Below are positions 1-12,004 of a stretch of DNA of 64,000 nucleotides, piece by piece. Position 1 is the stretch's first letter. Each line of letters starts with the position of its first letter. Source of the DNA: Harmonia axyridis (Eukaryota; Arthropoda; Insecta; Coleoptera; Coccinellidae); contig NC_059503.1 in assembly GCF_914767665.1 (NCBI RefSeq), positions 29,388,001 through 29,452,000 of the forward strand. Direction: 5' to 3'. The notes beneath the pieces are model-generated. The model was not told the origin of the DNA. It saw only the letters and a program-made list of their open reading frames with translations, and made no database searches. The translations under genes and the position numbers were made by a program.

Positions 1-541
1 AATAATGTATAATACTCGTACAGAAGGCTCATTCTACCACTCGTTCATTCCAAAACTCGCCACTTCGTGGCTCGTTTTTGAATTTTGAACTCATGGAAGA
101 ATATCAATGCCTTCTGCACTTGTATTATAAAAGTCATTTATAACACAAGTGCAGAAGGCATTGATATTCTTCCACGAGTTCAAAATTCAAAAACGAGCCA
201 CGAAGTGGCGAGTTTTGGAATGAACGAGTGGTAGAATGAGCCTTCTGTACGAGTATTATACATTATTTTCTCTAATTCATTGCATTTTCATTGAAATTAA
301 TGAAATATTTCCATAAATATAATTTAGTGATTTTTGTATTGAAAAATGTTGGTTGGCAGAACTGATTTCTTTAAGGCAAATTGATGAATTGACAGATAAA
401 GCCGTGGCGGAAAGTTCAGAGAACCAACATAGAATAATAAAATATAACCATGAAAACTGTGCGTTTCTGATATATTCTCGCACGATTTTGTTCTACAAGA
501 TGTGGAAGAATGAACGGAATAACCACAGAATTAGAGAAATA
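1..541 (+). repeat. Hairpin-armed non-autonomous repeat, copy 1 (family A), cut by window start
   Basis: Positions 1-267 form a near-perfect inverted repeat with arms of about 130 bp and a loop near 131-137. It is followed by a ~273-bp body (268-541) bounded by inverted TTTCTCTAATTC / GAATTAGAGAAA ends. The same arm-plus-body unit recurs at 12005-12410 (reverse orientation) and 32565-32926. The body keeps an open frame of about 70 codons on the + strand (containing HRIIKYNHENCAFLIY) in all three copies. The window begins inside the left arm, so another body copy may lie just outside. No transposase is visible. It is probably a MITE-like element; its mobilising partner is unknown. Confidence 0.75.
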
Positions 542-592
542 ACTATTCCCGTGGTTCATATATGGCGCACTTGGTGCATCCAAAAAATCGTT

Positions 593-928
593 AATCCGTT
601 ATAGGTATACGGTGTCAAAAACTTTTCTCAGAAAATGTGTTTGCTAGTATTCAGTTGTTCAATCATTTGCCGATCAGATTGAAATTGTTAAATGATAAAA
701 CATTTAAGAAGAAGATCAGGTTAATGTTAAAGGAGGAATTTTTTTCTGGCTCATTGAGTTTGTTGTTCATCAATTATTATTTTTTTGCTTATATTGTTTG
801 AATTATTTCAATTCTATGAAACCTAATACACTTTTTTCTTTTATTGTACCTAGATATTCTTATGTCACATGTCCTATACTTATACTATGTCTTAAGGGAT
901 TAATAAAGATTGATTGATTGAATTACGC
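593..928 (+). mobile_element. LINE 3' end fragment (CR1/Jockey-group-like)
   Basis: One frame reads through residues VFASIQLFNHLPIRLK, resembling the 'LWNSLP' block found at the C-terminus of many non-LTR retrotransposon ORF2 proteins. A short AT-rich 3' UTR and a (TTGA)n tail at about 908-922 follow. Only the last ~60 codons remain, so this is a severely 5'-truncated relic. Family assignment is by motif only. Confidence 0.55.
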
Positions 929-2227
929 ATTCTAAATTCAAGGAAAGGCCACGTCAAATTTGAGGAGAATGTAGATCGAAAGGTAGATACCTACACTACC
1001 TGCTATGGAAAATCCTAATTACCGTCGTCCTACCATTATTGAGATTCAATGAAAATATTGAATATTTGTCCCTCTCGGTTTTTTGTGTGATGTTGGTACC
1101 ATTCAACACTTTTATAATTTTTTTCAGTGAAATATTGTTGTTATTCTAAATGGTACTTGAAATTTGAACATTTCAGAAACATTTCAGTGAAAAAAAGTGA
1201 AAACAAAGTGTACTGGGCTGGGCTACGTCAATAATTTGACTTTTTCTAGTGACTTCAACATTTTTGCATGTGGAAAAGCACAGCACAGAACAACACGTTA
1301 ACTTTCTAACAGAAGGGCTAAGAAACTTGAAATTTTCAGGGTATGTTCCGACTCATGTCGGATTCACGGTTAGATTCGTTAATGGACAAAATCCGACTAA
1401 GGGTTCCGTAAATATGGCTGTTCGAAATTTCATGTTCCTGTTAATTTCAAATCTACAGGTTCGATCTAGATGAAAATGCATTTGGACGTAGAATGACAAT
1501 TTGGAGAATATCGAAAAAAATACTCAATAATTAAAGCTGATGGAGTTGAGATTTTCGGTGACATAACAATTTTGAGCCTCTTTGCATAATGTCAAGATGA
1601 TCCAATTGTCAGGACCATGGAAAAATCAAGAACATTATTGCAAAAAAATTAATAAATACTAAATATTAAATAATTCGGCGATTACAGATTCTAGTGTTTT
1701 GAGATTTTACGCGTAGGTATGCCATTTTAAACTTCATGCAAAGTTACAAGTGAATAGCGATACCCAAAATCATAAAAAGTCAAAGAATATTGAAAAAGAA
1801 AATAATATTTCGGTAACAACAGATCCGACCGAGTTGAAATTTTAAGTGCGTTTATAGAATAGGTACAATCTTCATGCAAAATTTCGTGTTTTTAGTTTCC
1901 TCCGAACCATAAAAAATTCAAGAGAATATAAAAAAATTGGAAAAACACTAACGTTGAGTCAGGAGTTTTCGAGGCTGGTGATTAATGCGTCAATTACACC
2001 CTTGAAGACCACATATATCTATTCACATATAGTGCCGTGGTTCCCAAAGGCGCACTCAAAAGCTAATAATGAAATTAAAAAAAAAATTGGGTAAACACTG
2101 ACGTGAAGTGAGGAACCACAGGAGAGTTATGTAGGTATCTATATATGTATATGTATATGTGTAATTAGCGCATGAATTAAATAGGGCTCAAAAGCTTCCG
2201 GCTTTCCTGAATTCAATCATTTTTTTA
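929..2227. other. AT-rich intergenic stretch, nothing recognised
   Basis: No long frame, splice-consistent exon or clear inverted repeat was found. Short phrases about phrasing 'bond' sequence such as repeated GATTCTAGTGTTGAGAT-like motifs suggest old repeat debris, but they cannot be assigned to an element. Confidence 0.4.
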
Positions 2228-2295
2228 ATAATAGGTACAAATAAATAAATGGTCTACTCCATGGAGTAGACCATTTATTTATTTGTACCTATTAT
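2228..2295. repeat. Perfect 68-bp palindrome with no loop
   Basis: Each base from 2228 to 2261 pairs with 2295 back to 2262. The centre is CCATGG, inside GGTCTACTCCATGGAGTAGACC-type symmetry. The 34-bp arms have no spacer. No similar sequence was seen elsewhere in the window. It could be a tiny foldback element, or a hairpin formed by repair or assembly. Confidence 0.9.
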
Positions 2296-3730
2296 CAATA
2301 ACTCCACCGATGGAGTATTACCAGAATTTTTTTAATAGCTAAAAAAGACCCATGAAACAGAAGAAGAGATAATGCGTCCTATAATGGACAATTCGGCAAC
2401 TCACCACTCAAAATGAACAAAACAACGATAGCAAATATGTTAGTTTCCATTATCTCAGCAATTACTCGCACATGTAAACAAGAAAAGCGACCAGAACAAA
2501 ATTCACTTTCAATGGTCACTACTCTGACATCACGACTTTTTTGTACAATTATGTTATGGGTTGTGACAGTGGACGTCGTCTGTAAGAAGCCGATCATTTG
2601 GGTCAAGAAATACCTACTTTCTCTCAACTCCTTCGAAGTGGAAGGTGGTCGGACTAGCGAATTCATACGAGTAGCTATTCCGACTGTCAAATATTGAAAC
2701 ATATTTTTTTTCTAATAGCATTACATCTTCTAAGTCTACTCATTCATTTTTATTTCCAACGATAAATATTATTCTTCTATGGTTCTATGTAAGTTTGCTC
2801 TCAATTTTGCAAGTACAATTTCTGTTCTGACAGATCCGCTAGTCAACGCCCACCTTTATTTTACTCGAGCATAATATTATGATATTGAAAAGATCCTAGA
2901 TTTTATTCAAATTTTTTCATAGTTATTGCATTATCTTGTATGAATGTGGTGAACGTATAATATGGGTTTTTTTTTTCAAGGTCCTCAAGGAAGAGAATGC
3001 TTGAAGTTGATGATTCAACAAAAAGATCAAGATTCTCGGGAAACGAATCCGCAAAATATCATTCCCACATAAAAATGATTCAGAGGATGACGTTCAGCTT
3101 TTTCAAAAGTCCATAATATTTGAGCAAACAGATCGCTCTATCATTTTGTCACTATATCTCTATTTTTCGATGTTTGAGCCGAGGGATCGTTTGAAATTTT
3201 ATTTTTCTGATAATTTCGAAACCACAGATTCTATCAAAATGGAATAATGCATGTGAAATCACAATTTAAAGCCACGTGTAAATCTTCAAGAATTTTCGAA
3301 AAAAATGACTCCAGTATATCCGTGACCACAAAACCGACACTGTTGAGATTCTGAGTTTACATATAAAAAAAAATAATCTCAAGTTTCGTGCAAATTTCAA
3401 GTTAATTATAACACCATAAAAATCATAGAAAATCCAAGAATAAGAAGAAAGAAAATAGTTACCCAATATTTTCGTGACACCAGATCCGATCGAGATTTTG
3501 CTTAAAAAAATCGAGTAGAATCCTGAAAAAAAAATTTCAAGGAGAATATCAGAAAAACTCACTGACAAGAAGTTAGAAGCTAACAGGAGCTTGTCAGTTG
3601 CTCTCTTGTATATTCAAGGGTGCAATTGGCACATGAAAGAACAACTGCCTAAAAGATTATTCACGTTTCCGAGATGCATTTCTCATTTTCAGTTTGTGTG
3701 TCATACTCAAAATATGGATCATTTTTAATA
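2296..3730. other. Intergenic, overlapping short frames only
   Basis: Both strands of 2379-2702 are open for about 100 codons, but neither shows a domain, signal peptide or splice context that favours coding. The remainder is AT-rich with phrases seen in other beetle-type repeats ('cagatccg..gagttgaga'). No feature can be supported. Confidence 0.4.
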
Positions 3731-3736
3731 GTTATT

Positions 3737-3832
3737 TATGCAACAAGTGCAAAAAGTGAATGTTTATTGCACTCGACGTGGCAACACGTCGAGTGCAATA
3801 AAGAATTTTTGCACGAGTTGCATACAACATTT
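3737..3832. repeat. Hairpin repeat with GTCGAGTGCAATAA arms
   Basis: TTATTGCACTCGACGTG and its reverse complement face each other around a ~3-nt loop near 3782. Weaker pairing extends outward to ATGCAACAAGTGCA / TGCACGAGTTGCAT. A related short hairpin (TTTATTGCACTAGTGCAATAAA) lies at about 4136-4158. This is probably a hairpin MITE remnant, similar in style to the family A arms at the window start. Confidence 0.65.
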
Positions 3833-4257
3833 TTTCTACGTTCATGCAAAAATCAAAAAATGATTTATTGAGGTGCGGCACTAGGTGTAGGAAAATGAAA
3901 AGCGCAACTTCTGACGGTTACAAATCGGATCAGTTTTGATTAGGGAGTTATTCTCGGGAAGGCATTGTTTGTTTATCTCTGGCTGCTAACATTAATACAA
4001 AATAATATAAAATATGTAACTGTTTAAAACGTATTGCCAATCTCACAGCATATCTGATAAATATGTAGTGGGTTTGAACGTTTATGTCATGATGACAGCA
4101 CGTTGAAGTAGAATGACAGATGAGTACAATTAAAACTTTATTGCACTAGTGCAATAAAGAACTTCTTTTTCCACTAAATATAGTTCAATAAAGTTTTGCT
4201 TTTTGCATGAATGTAGAATAGTCTGCTAATAGAGATGTCTGTTTTATTAGTTCAATA

Positions 4258-4527
4258 CTAAATGGTTAGGTATATATAAATGATATTTTCTAATTCTAAC
4301 TTGATATAAGAACTGAAAGTTATATTAATCAATCTTCCAGATGAAACCTTGAAATATGAAGTAGTTAAGTCTAAATCATATAACGGAGAATTCTCACATA
4401 ATTTGATTTTGTTTCTGAAAGTTCCACTCGCGTTGGTTTGAAAAGTAAATATTTGTTGAATTATTGCCTGATAAAACAGCGAACATAAATAAATTAACGA
4501 AAATAAGAAATTTATCTGTTTTATCAT
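4258..4527 (-). CDS. Possible small secreted-protein exon, unrecognised
   Basis: An 89-codon minus-strand frame starts with a convincing signal-peptide-like run (MIKQINFLFSLIYLCSLFYQA) and continues with hydrophilic residues and one cysteine (KLCENSPLYDL). The layout resembles the first exon of small insect secreted ligand-binding proteins, but no family motif is conclusive. No downstream exon or polyadenylation signal was identified on the minus strand. The composition is as AT-rich as its surroundings. It could be a chance frame; confidence is low. Confidence 0.25.
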   Translation of the reverse strand: MIKQINFLFSLIYLCSLFYQAIIQQIFTFQTNASGTFRNKIKLCENSPLYDLDLTTSYFKVSSGRLINITFSSYIKLELENIIYIYLTI

Positions 4528-6257
4528 AGCTCAATTATTTTGAATTATGCAACTTTATGTCTTTTCGATTCTATAATATGTATGTAGGTACTTACATATA
4601 TGTTCTTATATATTATTGATTTTAAATATAGCAAACTTCACATCTCACATCTCTCTAAAATTAAACAGGGTGATTCAAAACTCGAGGCGAAAAATCAAGG
4701 GACATATAGAGACAGATATATTTTTTATAAAACGTAAAAAACGTTTTCCCAAATGTTGTTTGTTTCCTAGTTAATGGAATTTAAAATTTTTGTATGCGAC
4801 ATATTTAATTTAAAAATATACAGTGGGCGAAGAAATAAATTTTGTTTACCAATTCAAAAGTTTAGATTTTTTGATTAACATGTAGTTTTCTGACAAAGAA
4901 TATGTAGATATTATTTTTGTATATGGTGTTTGTAATGGCAACTCATTAAAAGTTAAAAGCTTGTCGAGAGTATGTACAACAAGAGAGGCAGCTCTGAATA
5001 CATAAGCCACGTCTCAATTATAATTGAGACGTTGCCACTATGAATATTTTGGCCTTAACAAAAATTTTCAATATTACCTAAATTAATAATCAAGAAAAAT
5101 TTTGTAATGGAATAAATTATTAATGAAGTCGAATCCACTCAAAATAGGTAAGCATGCAATAAGAATACGATTCCCTTATTTTTCGTTGACAAGTTTGTAT
5201 CGATATTTATGGTGGTATTTCTCAACATTTGATTTAATTATTTTTATATTTTAATATTATGTATTTAAGTTGAAAATTCAAATTGTATAATACATACCTA
5301 CATTTTTCATCAAGATATTCAGCGCGTATAGGTATATGTTCCTTAATTTTTCTCCTCTAGTTTTGAATCATTTTTCTATATTAGCATTGATAACATTGAG
5401 TACCATATATCTATTGAAATAAAATAAAATTGAGTATTTAACGCTCAATTTACCGACGGAATACCAACCATACATTGATTATACTTTCATCGTACCTTAC
5501 TTCTGAATTTCTTCGAAATGTTCATAAAAAAACGAGCTCGCGGTAGGAGAATAAATTAAGGTATAGCTTAGATAGCTAATACTTCAAAACTGCCAGAGCC
5601 AGATTCTTAACTCCTGCGGAAATTATCCGTTGCTTTTTGTGAATTAGAATTAGATATGGATAGACATGCATTGTAGAAAATTCATGTTCTACCGCATTTT
5701 TTTCTTAACTATCGGACGAATTCATTTTGAAATCTTACTTTTTCATTAGGTATATTTCAATATGATTGAGAGTTTCAAAGAACTCGCTTAATAAAATCTC
5801 ATTGTATATTGTAGGTATACTTCATATTGTGATGAATAAATTTGAATTTAAATTGTATTCAATGGGATTATATTATGCTGCGACTAATTCAGTATTTTTA
5901 ATATTGAAAAAAAAATATTTTAGAATTTCTTTTCAATTCATGCTGTCATAAAGAAAGCATTAAAAATTTATTTTTTCCCCGTAGAAAATAAGTGTTATAA
6001 TATATTGCGTTCTGCTTATTTTCATTCAATCTTTCCATTGGAAAATTCTACCATCCTAATCTTTGTTGATGACACTCATTTGCCATCTAGTAGTAGAAAC
6101 GCGAAGCTCACATATACCTTCCTACTTATATCTGAAAATCTGCGAACAGGTTTCTCGAATTATAAATAGCGCAACTTTAGGCTTCCATAGACAGAGGGAA
6201 GTTAATTTATTCGATAGTTTCACAGATATAATAGTTGTGTTGTTATTAATGATTATC
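4528..6257. other. AT-rich intergenic with repeat scraps
   Basis: Contains an ACAGGGTGATTC repeat terminus at about 4665, of the TACAGGGTG type found at the ends of many elements in this window. No gene or complete element was recognised. Short frames at 5766-5951 and 6063-6302 lack supporting features. Confidence 0.4.
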
Positions 6258-6916
6258 AGGGCTGCGCCTATCCCAAGTTGCGCCCCTGGTCAAATATTAT
6301 GATTGCGCCCCTTCTTGTTTTTGCTTATGGTAACTCAAATTCAAAATCAAATAATGGTAAATGAAAAATTGCATCCACATCATTATTGTGCATATACTCA
6401 ACATTCTTATTTCACTACAGAGTAAAAAGCTGTATCGTCCAAAGTTTCAATAATGTATTGTATCTAGTAAACTGACAGAAGAAGGTCCAATATTCATAAT
6501 GGCAAGACTGTAATAATTGTAACCCTTGTAGTAGATCAATTTTCAAAAATTGAGTTTTGACATCGAAAATTTTCGTCCAATTTCTGATCAATAGTTTGAG
6601 AACGGCTTGAGAATATTCTATTATCCTTGGAAATAATTTGTCAGAAACGTTGATGGTACCTAATCAGTACCTAAAGCTGTTCAAAATAAAGACAAACTTA
6701 TATTCTAATTTAGGGCAGCAAATCACTACTCATCTCAATATTCATGACAATATGAGAGCTGTGAGTAATTTTGCTGTTTCAAAAACTATTTTACTTCCTT
6801 TGCCTTATTCACATGCATTTTTTCAGCAAGAAGAATATGGCTCCTCTTTTAAGTGTTTGTCGTGACCGTCGTATTAGCCGATCATAGAGGTCACTCTCAA
6901 GACATTCATCGGGTTG
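6258..6916. other. Probable DNA-transposon debris with GCGCCCC motifs
   Basis: Begins with CAGGGCTGCGCC, followed by two GCGCCCC blocks, which resembles hAT-type terminal sequence. The rest has no usable frame on either strand. No matching right terminus or target duplication was found, so the assignment is tentative. Confidence 0.3.
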
Positions 6917-7017
6917 AAATAGATCAGTGTTTTTCAATCTGTGGGTCGCGACCCCTAGGGGGGTCGTGACGCCTTACTCGGGGGGTCGCCGGCTAAAAGA
7001 AAAAGTAGAGGTTCTTA

Positions 7018-7858
7018 CACAATTCTTCTTTTTCTTCAACAGCCTGTCTGCATCCACTCCTGGACATAGGCCTCCCCTTGAATTCTCCAATTCTCCCTAT
7101 TTGAGCCAAATGGTGCCAACATCGTACGACCTTTGTTTTAATATCATCTAACCAGCGTTTTGGTGGTCTTCCTACACTTCGCTTATGTTCCCGTGGTCTC
7201 CAATGTACAACTTTCTTAGTCCATCGATCGTCTTCCTGTCGAGCCACATGTCCCACCCAGGCCCATTTCATTTCCGCTATCCTACCCATTACATCTTCTA
7301 CCTTCGTTCTTCTCCTTATCTCTTCATTCCGAATATGGTCTCTCAAGGATATCCCTAACCTAACATAGCCCTTTCAATAGCTCTCTGTGTCGTTCTCATT
7401 CGATTGCCTGAGTGGACTGTGAGTTTCATCGTTTCTACGCCGTAGGTCAGAACAGGGAGTATACAGGTGTTGAACACCTTTCTCTTCAAATTTATAGGGA
7501 TTTCTGGATTTCTCAGAACATTTCTAAGTTTTCCCACTGCGACCCAGGTCATACGGATTCTTCTCGTGATTTCTGCAGTTTGGTTCTGTTTGCCCATTGT
7601 TATTGTATGTCCGAGGTACACATATTCGCTAGCTTTCTCGATCTCATTACCATCCATTTCGACTTTAATATCCTCCTCAGTCAATACCTTTGTCTTGCTT
7701 AGATTCATCTTCAAGCCGACCTGCTCTGACACCCTTTTCAACTCCTTTAACATCTCTTGAAGCTCTTCCACCTTGCTGCTTATGAGTATAATATCGTCGG
7801 CAAATCTTAGATGGGTGAGATGTTGTCCGTCGATTTTTATACCTCACTCAGCCCAATT
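7018..7858 (-). mobile_element. RTE-type LINE 3' fragment nested in the hAT element
   Basis: The minus strand encodes the second half of a reverse transcriptase and its tail in two adjoining frames. A stretch containing GQHLTHLRFADDIILIS carries the FADD catalytic box (near 7790-7850). It is followed by the GLKMNLSKTKVL and EYVYLGHTI blocks, then RTKVEDVMGRIAEMKWAWVG and GRPPKRWLDDI near the C-terminus. The combination 'KW.WVGHVAR..D.RW' with 'GRPP.RW.DDI' is characteristic of RTE-clade elements. The frame breaks near 7350, and the endonuclease and front of the RT are absent, so it is dead. Confidence 0.8.
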
Positions 7859-7960
7859 CAGTTTTTTAAATATGTCTTCTTCTTACACAATAAAAATGCA
7901 ATTTTAGTGAGAAGGATGTGCTTGTTTATTTTTCAGAAGTTTATCAAATTGTGGCGCTAT

Positions 7961-8653
7961 TTATGAAACGTTAATATTCAAATCATTTTCTAATTGCAGT
8001 CTATTTCTCTTTTTAGTTTTAATGTCTACCATTGAAGAAAATGTCAATTCACACAAGTATGAAGTGGCGAATGGCACTAATAATTTAAGAGCTTCTTTTG
8101 CCAGCTCTGGATATTCGTGTTTTCTTTTTATCCAAAATACGCCGACACTTTGAGAATAAAATTCTATTTTAAGCATACCATCAGCAACTAAATCTAGAAG
8201 ACATTCTTTCATTTTTGTGGTGACATCAGCCAGATCTATTGATTTGTCCAAAAAAGGGTTTAAAATCCGTCTACGCCCATTGTCAGCTTCAGAGTGCAAG
8301 TCTGGAAAGTATGTCAAAAGTTTTTCTTGTAAACCATGCAAGCTCAGTATCATGCAAGGAATATGAGTCGATAATGCAAAACTTTGGTCTGTTGCATTAT
8401 CTTCAATTATCTTCTGAACACATGGAAAAGACTCGAACATTTTGTTTTGCAGAGAGGTTACCACAAACGAAGTTTTGCGTGAAGCATATTCAGATTTTGC
8501 ATCTTGTAAGAACATTAACAATTCAGCTCTCAGTTCCAGAACTGTTGTCAATACCTTTCCTTTGGATAGCCACCTGACCTCTGTGTGATAAAGGAGATTT
8601 TGATGAAGCGAGCCCATATCTTCACAAACGTTTCTGAATAGCCGGGTTTGCAA
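7961..8653 (-). pseudogene. hAT transposase, C-terminal half (ZBED5/FAM200-like)
   Basis: About 230 codons remain. The segment HTEVRWLSKGKVL near the start matches a block well conserved in ZBED-type hAT transposases. The end carries the C-terminal dimerisation region (LLVPFATSYLCELTFSSM, then KTKKRNRL). The BED zinc finger and the N-terminal catalytic part are missing, and the space where they would lie holds the RTE fragment and non-coding DNA. It sits inside the terminal repeats of its own element. It is a decayed transposase rather than a domesticated gene, although the remaining frame has no stop codon. Confidence 0.8.
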
Positions 8654-8852
8654 AGCTTTACCTTTGATAGAATTTAGGTGTGAATTCAGGTAATGATTTT
8701 CTTTAGGTCCTAACGTATATAAAACCTGTACGAATTTTAAAATAATTAAATTTTTTCTTTAGCTTTCTACGTCACAAGGGGGTCGCCAGAATATTTCAAC
8801 CTGTAAAGGGGTCGCGAAGTCAAAAAGATTGAAAAACACTGAAATAGATACT

Positions 8853-8989
8853 CTTAAAGGCAGGTATTATAAAGGATAACCGACGGTTCAACCGTTGCGT
8901 CAACTACCAAATTTCTTTCTAGAAATACGGATTTTGGTAGTTGACGCACGGCTCAATCGTCAGTTATCCTTTTATAATACCGGCCCTAA
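8853..8989. repeat. Hairpin MITE beside the hAT element
   Basis: Arms of about 58 bp, containing TATTATAAAGGATAACCGAC and its diverged reverse complement, flank a ~20-nt loop. It starts three bases after the right target duplication of the hAT element, so it was probably part of the insertion site. No coding capacity. Confidence 0.75.
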
Positions 8990-10323
8990 GAAATATTGAA
9001 GGTGAATGTCCAGAACGGACATTTGAAAACGTTCTTATGATAATACCGGAAATATTTGGCCAATAAATTGTAACAATTCACTAATTCACAAAACTCCAAT
9101 ATAACCCGCGGAATTTAGTTTTTGAACACACCTTGTATACCTACACTTCTCTACATCCATCAGTGTGTTCGCCAAGAAGCCGAAGGTCTCCTTCCCCGAC
9201 ATCACGAATTCCACCTGAGTGGAAATGACGGTACCTGAGACCGACAGTACGCTAAGAACAACGATACTTATCTATTCTAACTACGAGAACGTCTCATTTT
9301 TTCACATATTCCCTTACGGTATATTTCCAGTTAACTATAGTGATCCCTAATCTAAAGAAAAGGTAAAGTTGAAAAAAGTCCAGAAGGAGTATTGTGTTTT
9401 TGGTTGAAGGTGAAAGTGTGGTTTGGTTATTGAGTGGATATATGGTGACGACCTCAATCCTTAATTGAAAATTGCAACTGCTTACATCATGCAACTCTAC
9501 TATAATAGCCTATTACTAATACTCAGATACTGATGGCGAGTGGTTAATGATTGTTATGATTGTTTGATGGTGTTTCGCAATCTCTAAAAGTTTTGAACAT
9601 CTTTGTCCTTTAAAGGAAAAAGAAAATTCGATATGCTCACACCCACGCAGTTAAGACAGTGGTTCCGTTTAGCTTAACATAAAAATTGGGTATCATTAGT
9701 GTCAACTAACTTAATAAAATCAACGGATTTGTTCACCGTTTTCTTTTTAATGATTCAAAATAATGAAAACGACACAAACAAATCTGAAATCATCGAGAAT
9801 TTAAATGGGCGACTTGAATATTTGCATCTTATGGCAAGACGAATCTGGATAAACCAATGTAATATTTGTAGACATTTTTGTTATCTGCATTTAATAAAGT
9901 GAAATATTGTTTTCACGGGATTTCGACTCGAAATACAGTCGGGAGAGAATGATCTCTTGAGATCCCTAGCCCGCTTGGTCATTGCCGATTTGGCTATTTA
10001 ATTATTTTTTTATATTTTCAAATCGAAGCTTAATTCTTTAGGAATTACCAAGATGGGAGCTAAGCAGTATTTTTTCATTAGGTTAAGTCATATCTGACAC
10101 ATAACTTTAATTTATCATCATATTCACATGATGTTTACATTTTGTAATATGTAGAATCTAAAAACACTTCAAATTTTACACAATGTCTCATTATTTTTTC
10201 ATATCTAGAAGAATATTCCAAGTCCCAAAATGTTTTAATAAAAGGCAACCTATGCATGAAATGAAAAAAAAAGGTTCGACCTACTCGGAATCGAATCTTT
10301 GACAACGAGATTATTGACACCAT
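8990..10323. other. Intergenic, mostly unrecognised
   Basis: About 9120-9290 is less AT-rich and reads like decayed coding or repeat sequence, without a recognisable motif. The rest is AT-rich. No gene is supported. Confidence 0.35.
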
Positions 10324-11293
10324 TGTACAGAATCTCCCAAATTCGATGCTCACTGATAGCATCTCGAAAACATATACTTAACACTTACGATGGGTTTTAT
10401 AAAACTCATATCGTGGTGATTTGATTGATCAAATCATTTATGTGTCCAATATCAGTTCATTTATTAAACTTCCATATATTTAAAACTACAATCAACGAGT
10501 TGATCGGACAAAGTTTTTTATGAAAACCGTCATTAGAAAAAAATCTTCAAGGACACCCCCGAGTCCCTCGATCTCTTTATTCGAAATGATAAGATATTAG
10601 AAATCAGATCGTAAATATCTTGCTTCGTTCTCGAGTTAGAGGGCGTTTCTGAAAAATGTCAATTTCAAATATTTTCGCTATATCTTGGTTTCTGTTTGAG
10701 ATATTCTAAAAATTCTAAGATGTTTTTTCAGTAGTTTTTATGGTTTATATGATACTCATAACAGATCATAGAAAAAAATTACCGTTTTAGAGTTATAGAG
10801 GAGAGTTGCTATTTTTAAATGGGACATCCTATATATGACTTGATTATAATATATACACAAAATGAATTGAATCTCGAAATAAATGAAAAATATTTATATA
10901 TAAGATGTCCCCCTCAAAATCACTAAATCGAAAAACTTGATACCGGAAAAGGGATGCTTCTCGAAAAAATATATTGGGTGTCCCATTTAAAATACCAAAT
11001 CTCCTTTATATCTCTGAATCTCCTTATTTCTATGATCTAATTAAGTGTATTAAATAAATAAAGCATAAAAATTACTGAAATAAACATTCTAGAATTTTTG
11101 GAATATCTCGAAAAGAATATAGCGAGAATATTTGAAATTGTCATCTTTCCGAAACGACCTGTAACAATCTCAAGATATCTATGATCTGCTTTTTGATATC
11201 TTATTATTTCGAAAAAGGGATCGCGGCTCTTGAAAATTAGTCTTATATTTCTCGAGATGCTTTTAGTGAGCATTGAATTTGGGACACCCTGTA
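10324..11293. repeat. Inverted-repeat element with TGTACAG...CCAAATTCGATGCTCA ends
   Basis: The left end (TGTACAGAATCTCCCAAATT) and right end (AATTTGGGACACCCTGTATA) are diverged inverted copies. Inside, the 'CTGAAAAATGTCAATTTCAA' region at about 10650 is mirrored near 11140. An unrelated segment with its own small hairpin interrupts the left arm near 10372-10545. A related copy lies at 52040-52487. No transposase, so probably a non-autonomous foldback element. Confidence 0.65.
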
Positions 11294-12004
11294 TAAGGTA
11301 CTCTAAAACGGTTCGCTATAAGAGAGTGAGGGATGGTACATAATAGCTGTAATATTACAGTATAATGTATGGATAATCCGAATAGAAAGTTGGCAGGACC
11401 CGTTCGGTTTATCAAATCATTCGTATAATAAGAATCATATTGAATGATATCTATAATCCGATCATCATTCAAATTGAAGAATCATTTCTAGAGCGTGCAA
11501 ACTCATTTTCATAAAAAAATGATGTCCTACTTTTTATAAAAATATGTATTTCTGTCCATCAAAGACATGAATTGAATGATATAATCGATCTTTAGTGATC
11601 ACTTTCTGAACAGGTTCATATTCGTTGACAGAGCTTTAATTTTCCTCAGTGACATCAACAATTATCTCATCATCTTCCTGAAACTCTGTCTCAATTTTCT
11701 TCGTCATCACCTCGTGTCCATTTTTGATTTTCTGTTTCATTTATTTGATCATACTTCGATTCACTTTGTTCACTAATTCCACTGAATCAAAATCTTGATC
11801 TAGTCCTTCTCCTGATACTCTCAAAAGAATCAAATTTTCTGCATTTCATTCTTCCGTTCGGATTGCAGAGTTCAGGCTGTTCGGATTATACATATCATTT
11901 AACAAATAGGGCCGTTCGGATTATAGGGTACCTACATCGGATTATCCGGGGTTCGGATTATCCATACATTACTGTATAAGTACCTAATCAGAGACTTAAA
12001 ACAC
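11294..12004. other. AT-rich intergenic, nothing recognised
   Basis: Contains three tandem-like phrases 'TTCGGATTAT' around 11880-11965, otherwise unassigned. No gene. Confidence 0.4.

Larger units (their letters stand above)
6925..8841 (-). mobile_element. hAT DNA transposon, internally disrupted, with 8-bp TSD
   Basis: The ends are inverted copies of CAGTGTTTTTCAATCT (6925 onward and ending at 8841), each followed by a run rich in GGGTCGCGACCCC-like sequence, as in ZBED/Buster-like hAT elements. The 8-bp sequence AAATAGAT is repeated exactly at 6917-6924 and 8842-8849, the target-site length expected for hAT. The only transposase left is the C-terminal half (7961-8653, minus strand). An RTE LINE fragment occupies about 7018-7855. 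The element cannot move by itself. Confidence 0.9.

Noticed and set aside
277..483. Antisense frame in family A bodies (present in all three copies) as a membrane protein
   Set aside because: Its conservation simply follows from the high identity of the repeat copies. There is no independent coding evidence.
2379..2702. Frames of about 100 codons open on both strands
   Set aside because: Both strands are equally open and neither has a signal peptide, domain or exon junction. Chance is the simplest explanation.
10270..10330. tRNA-like T-arm sequence (GATTCGATTCC) on the minus strand
   Set aside because: No matching D-arm, anticodon arm or A/B box spacing could be assembled. It could at most be a SINE scrap.
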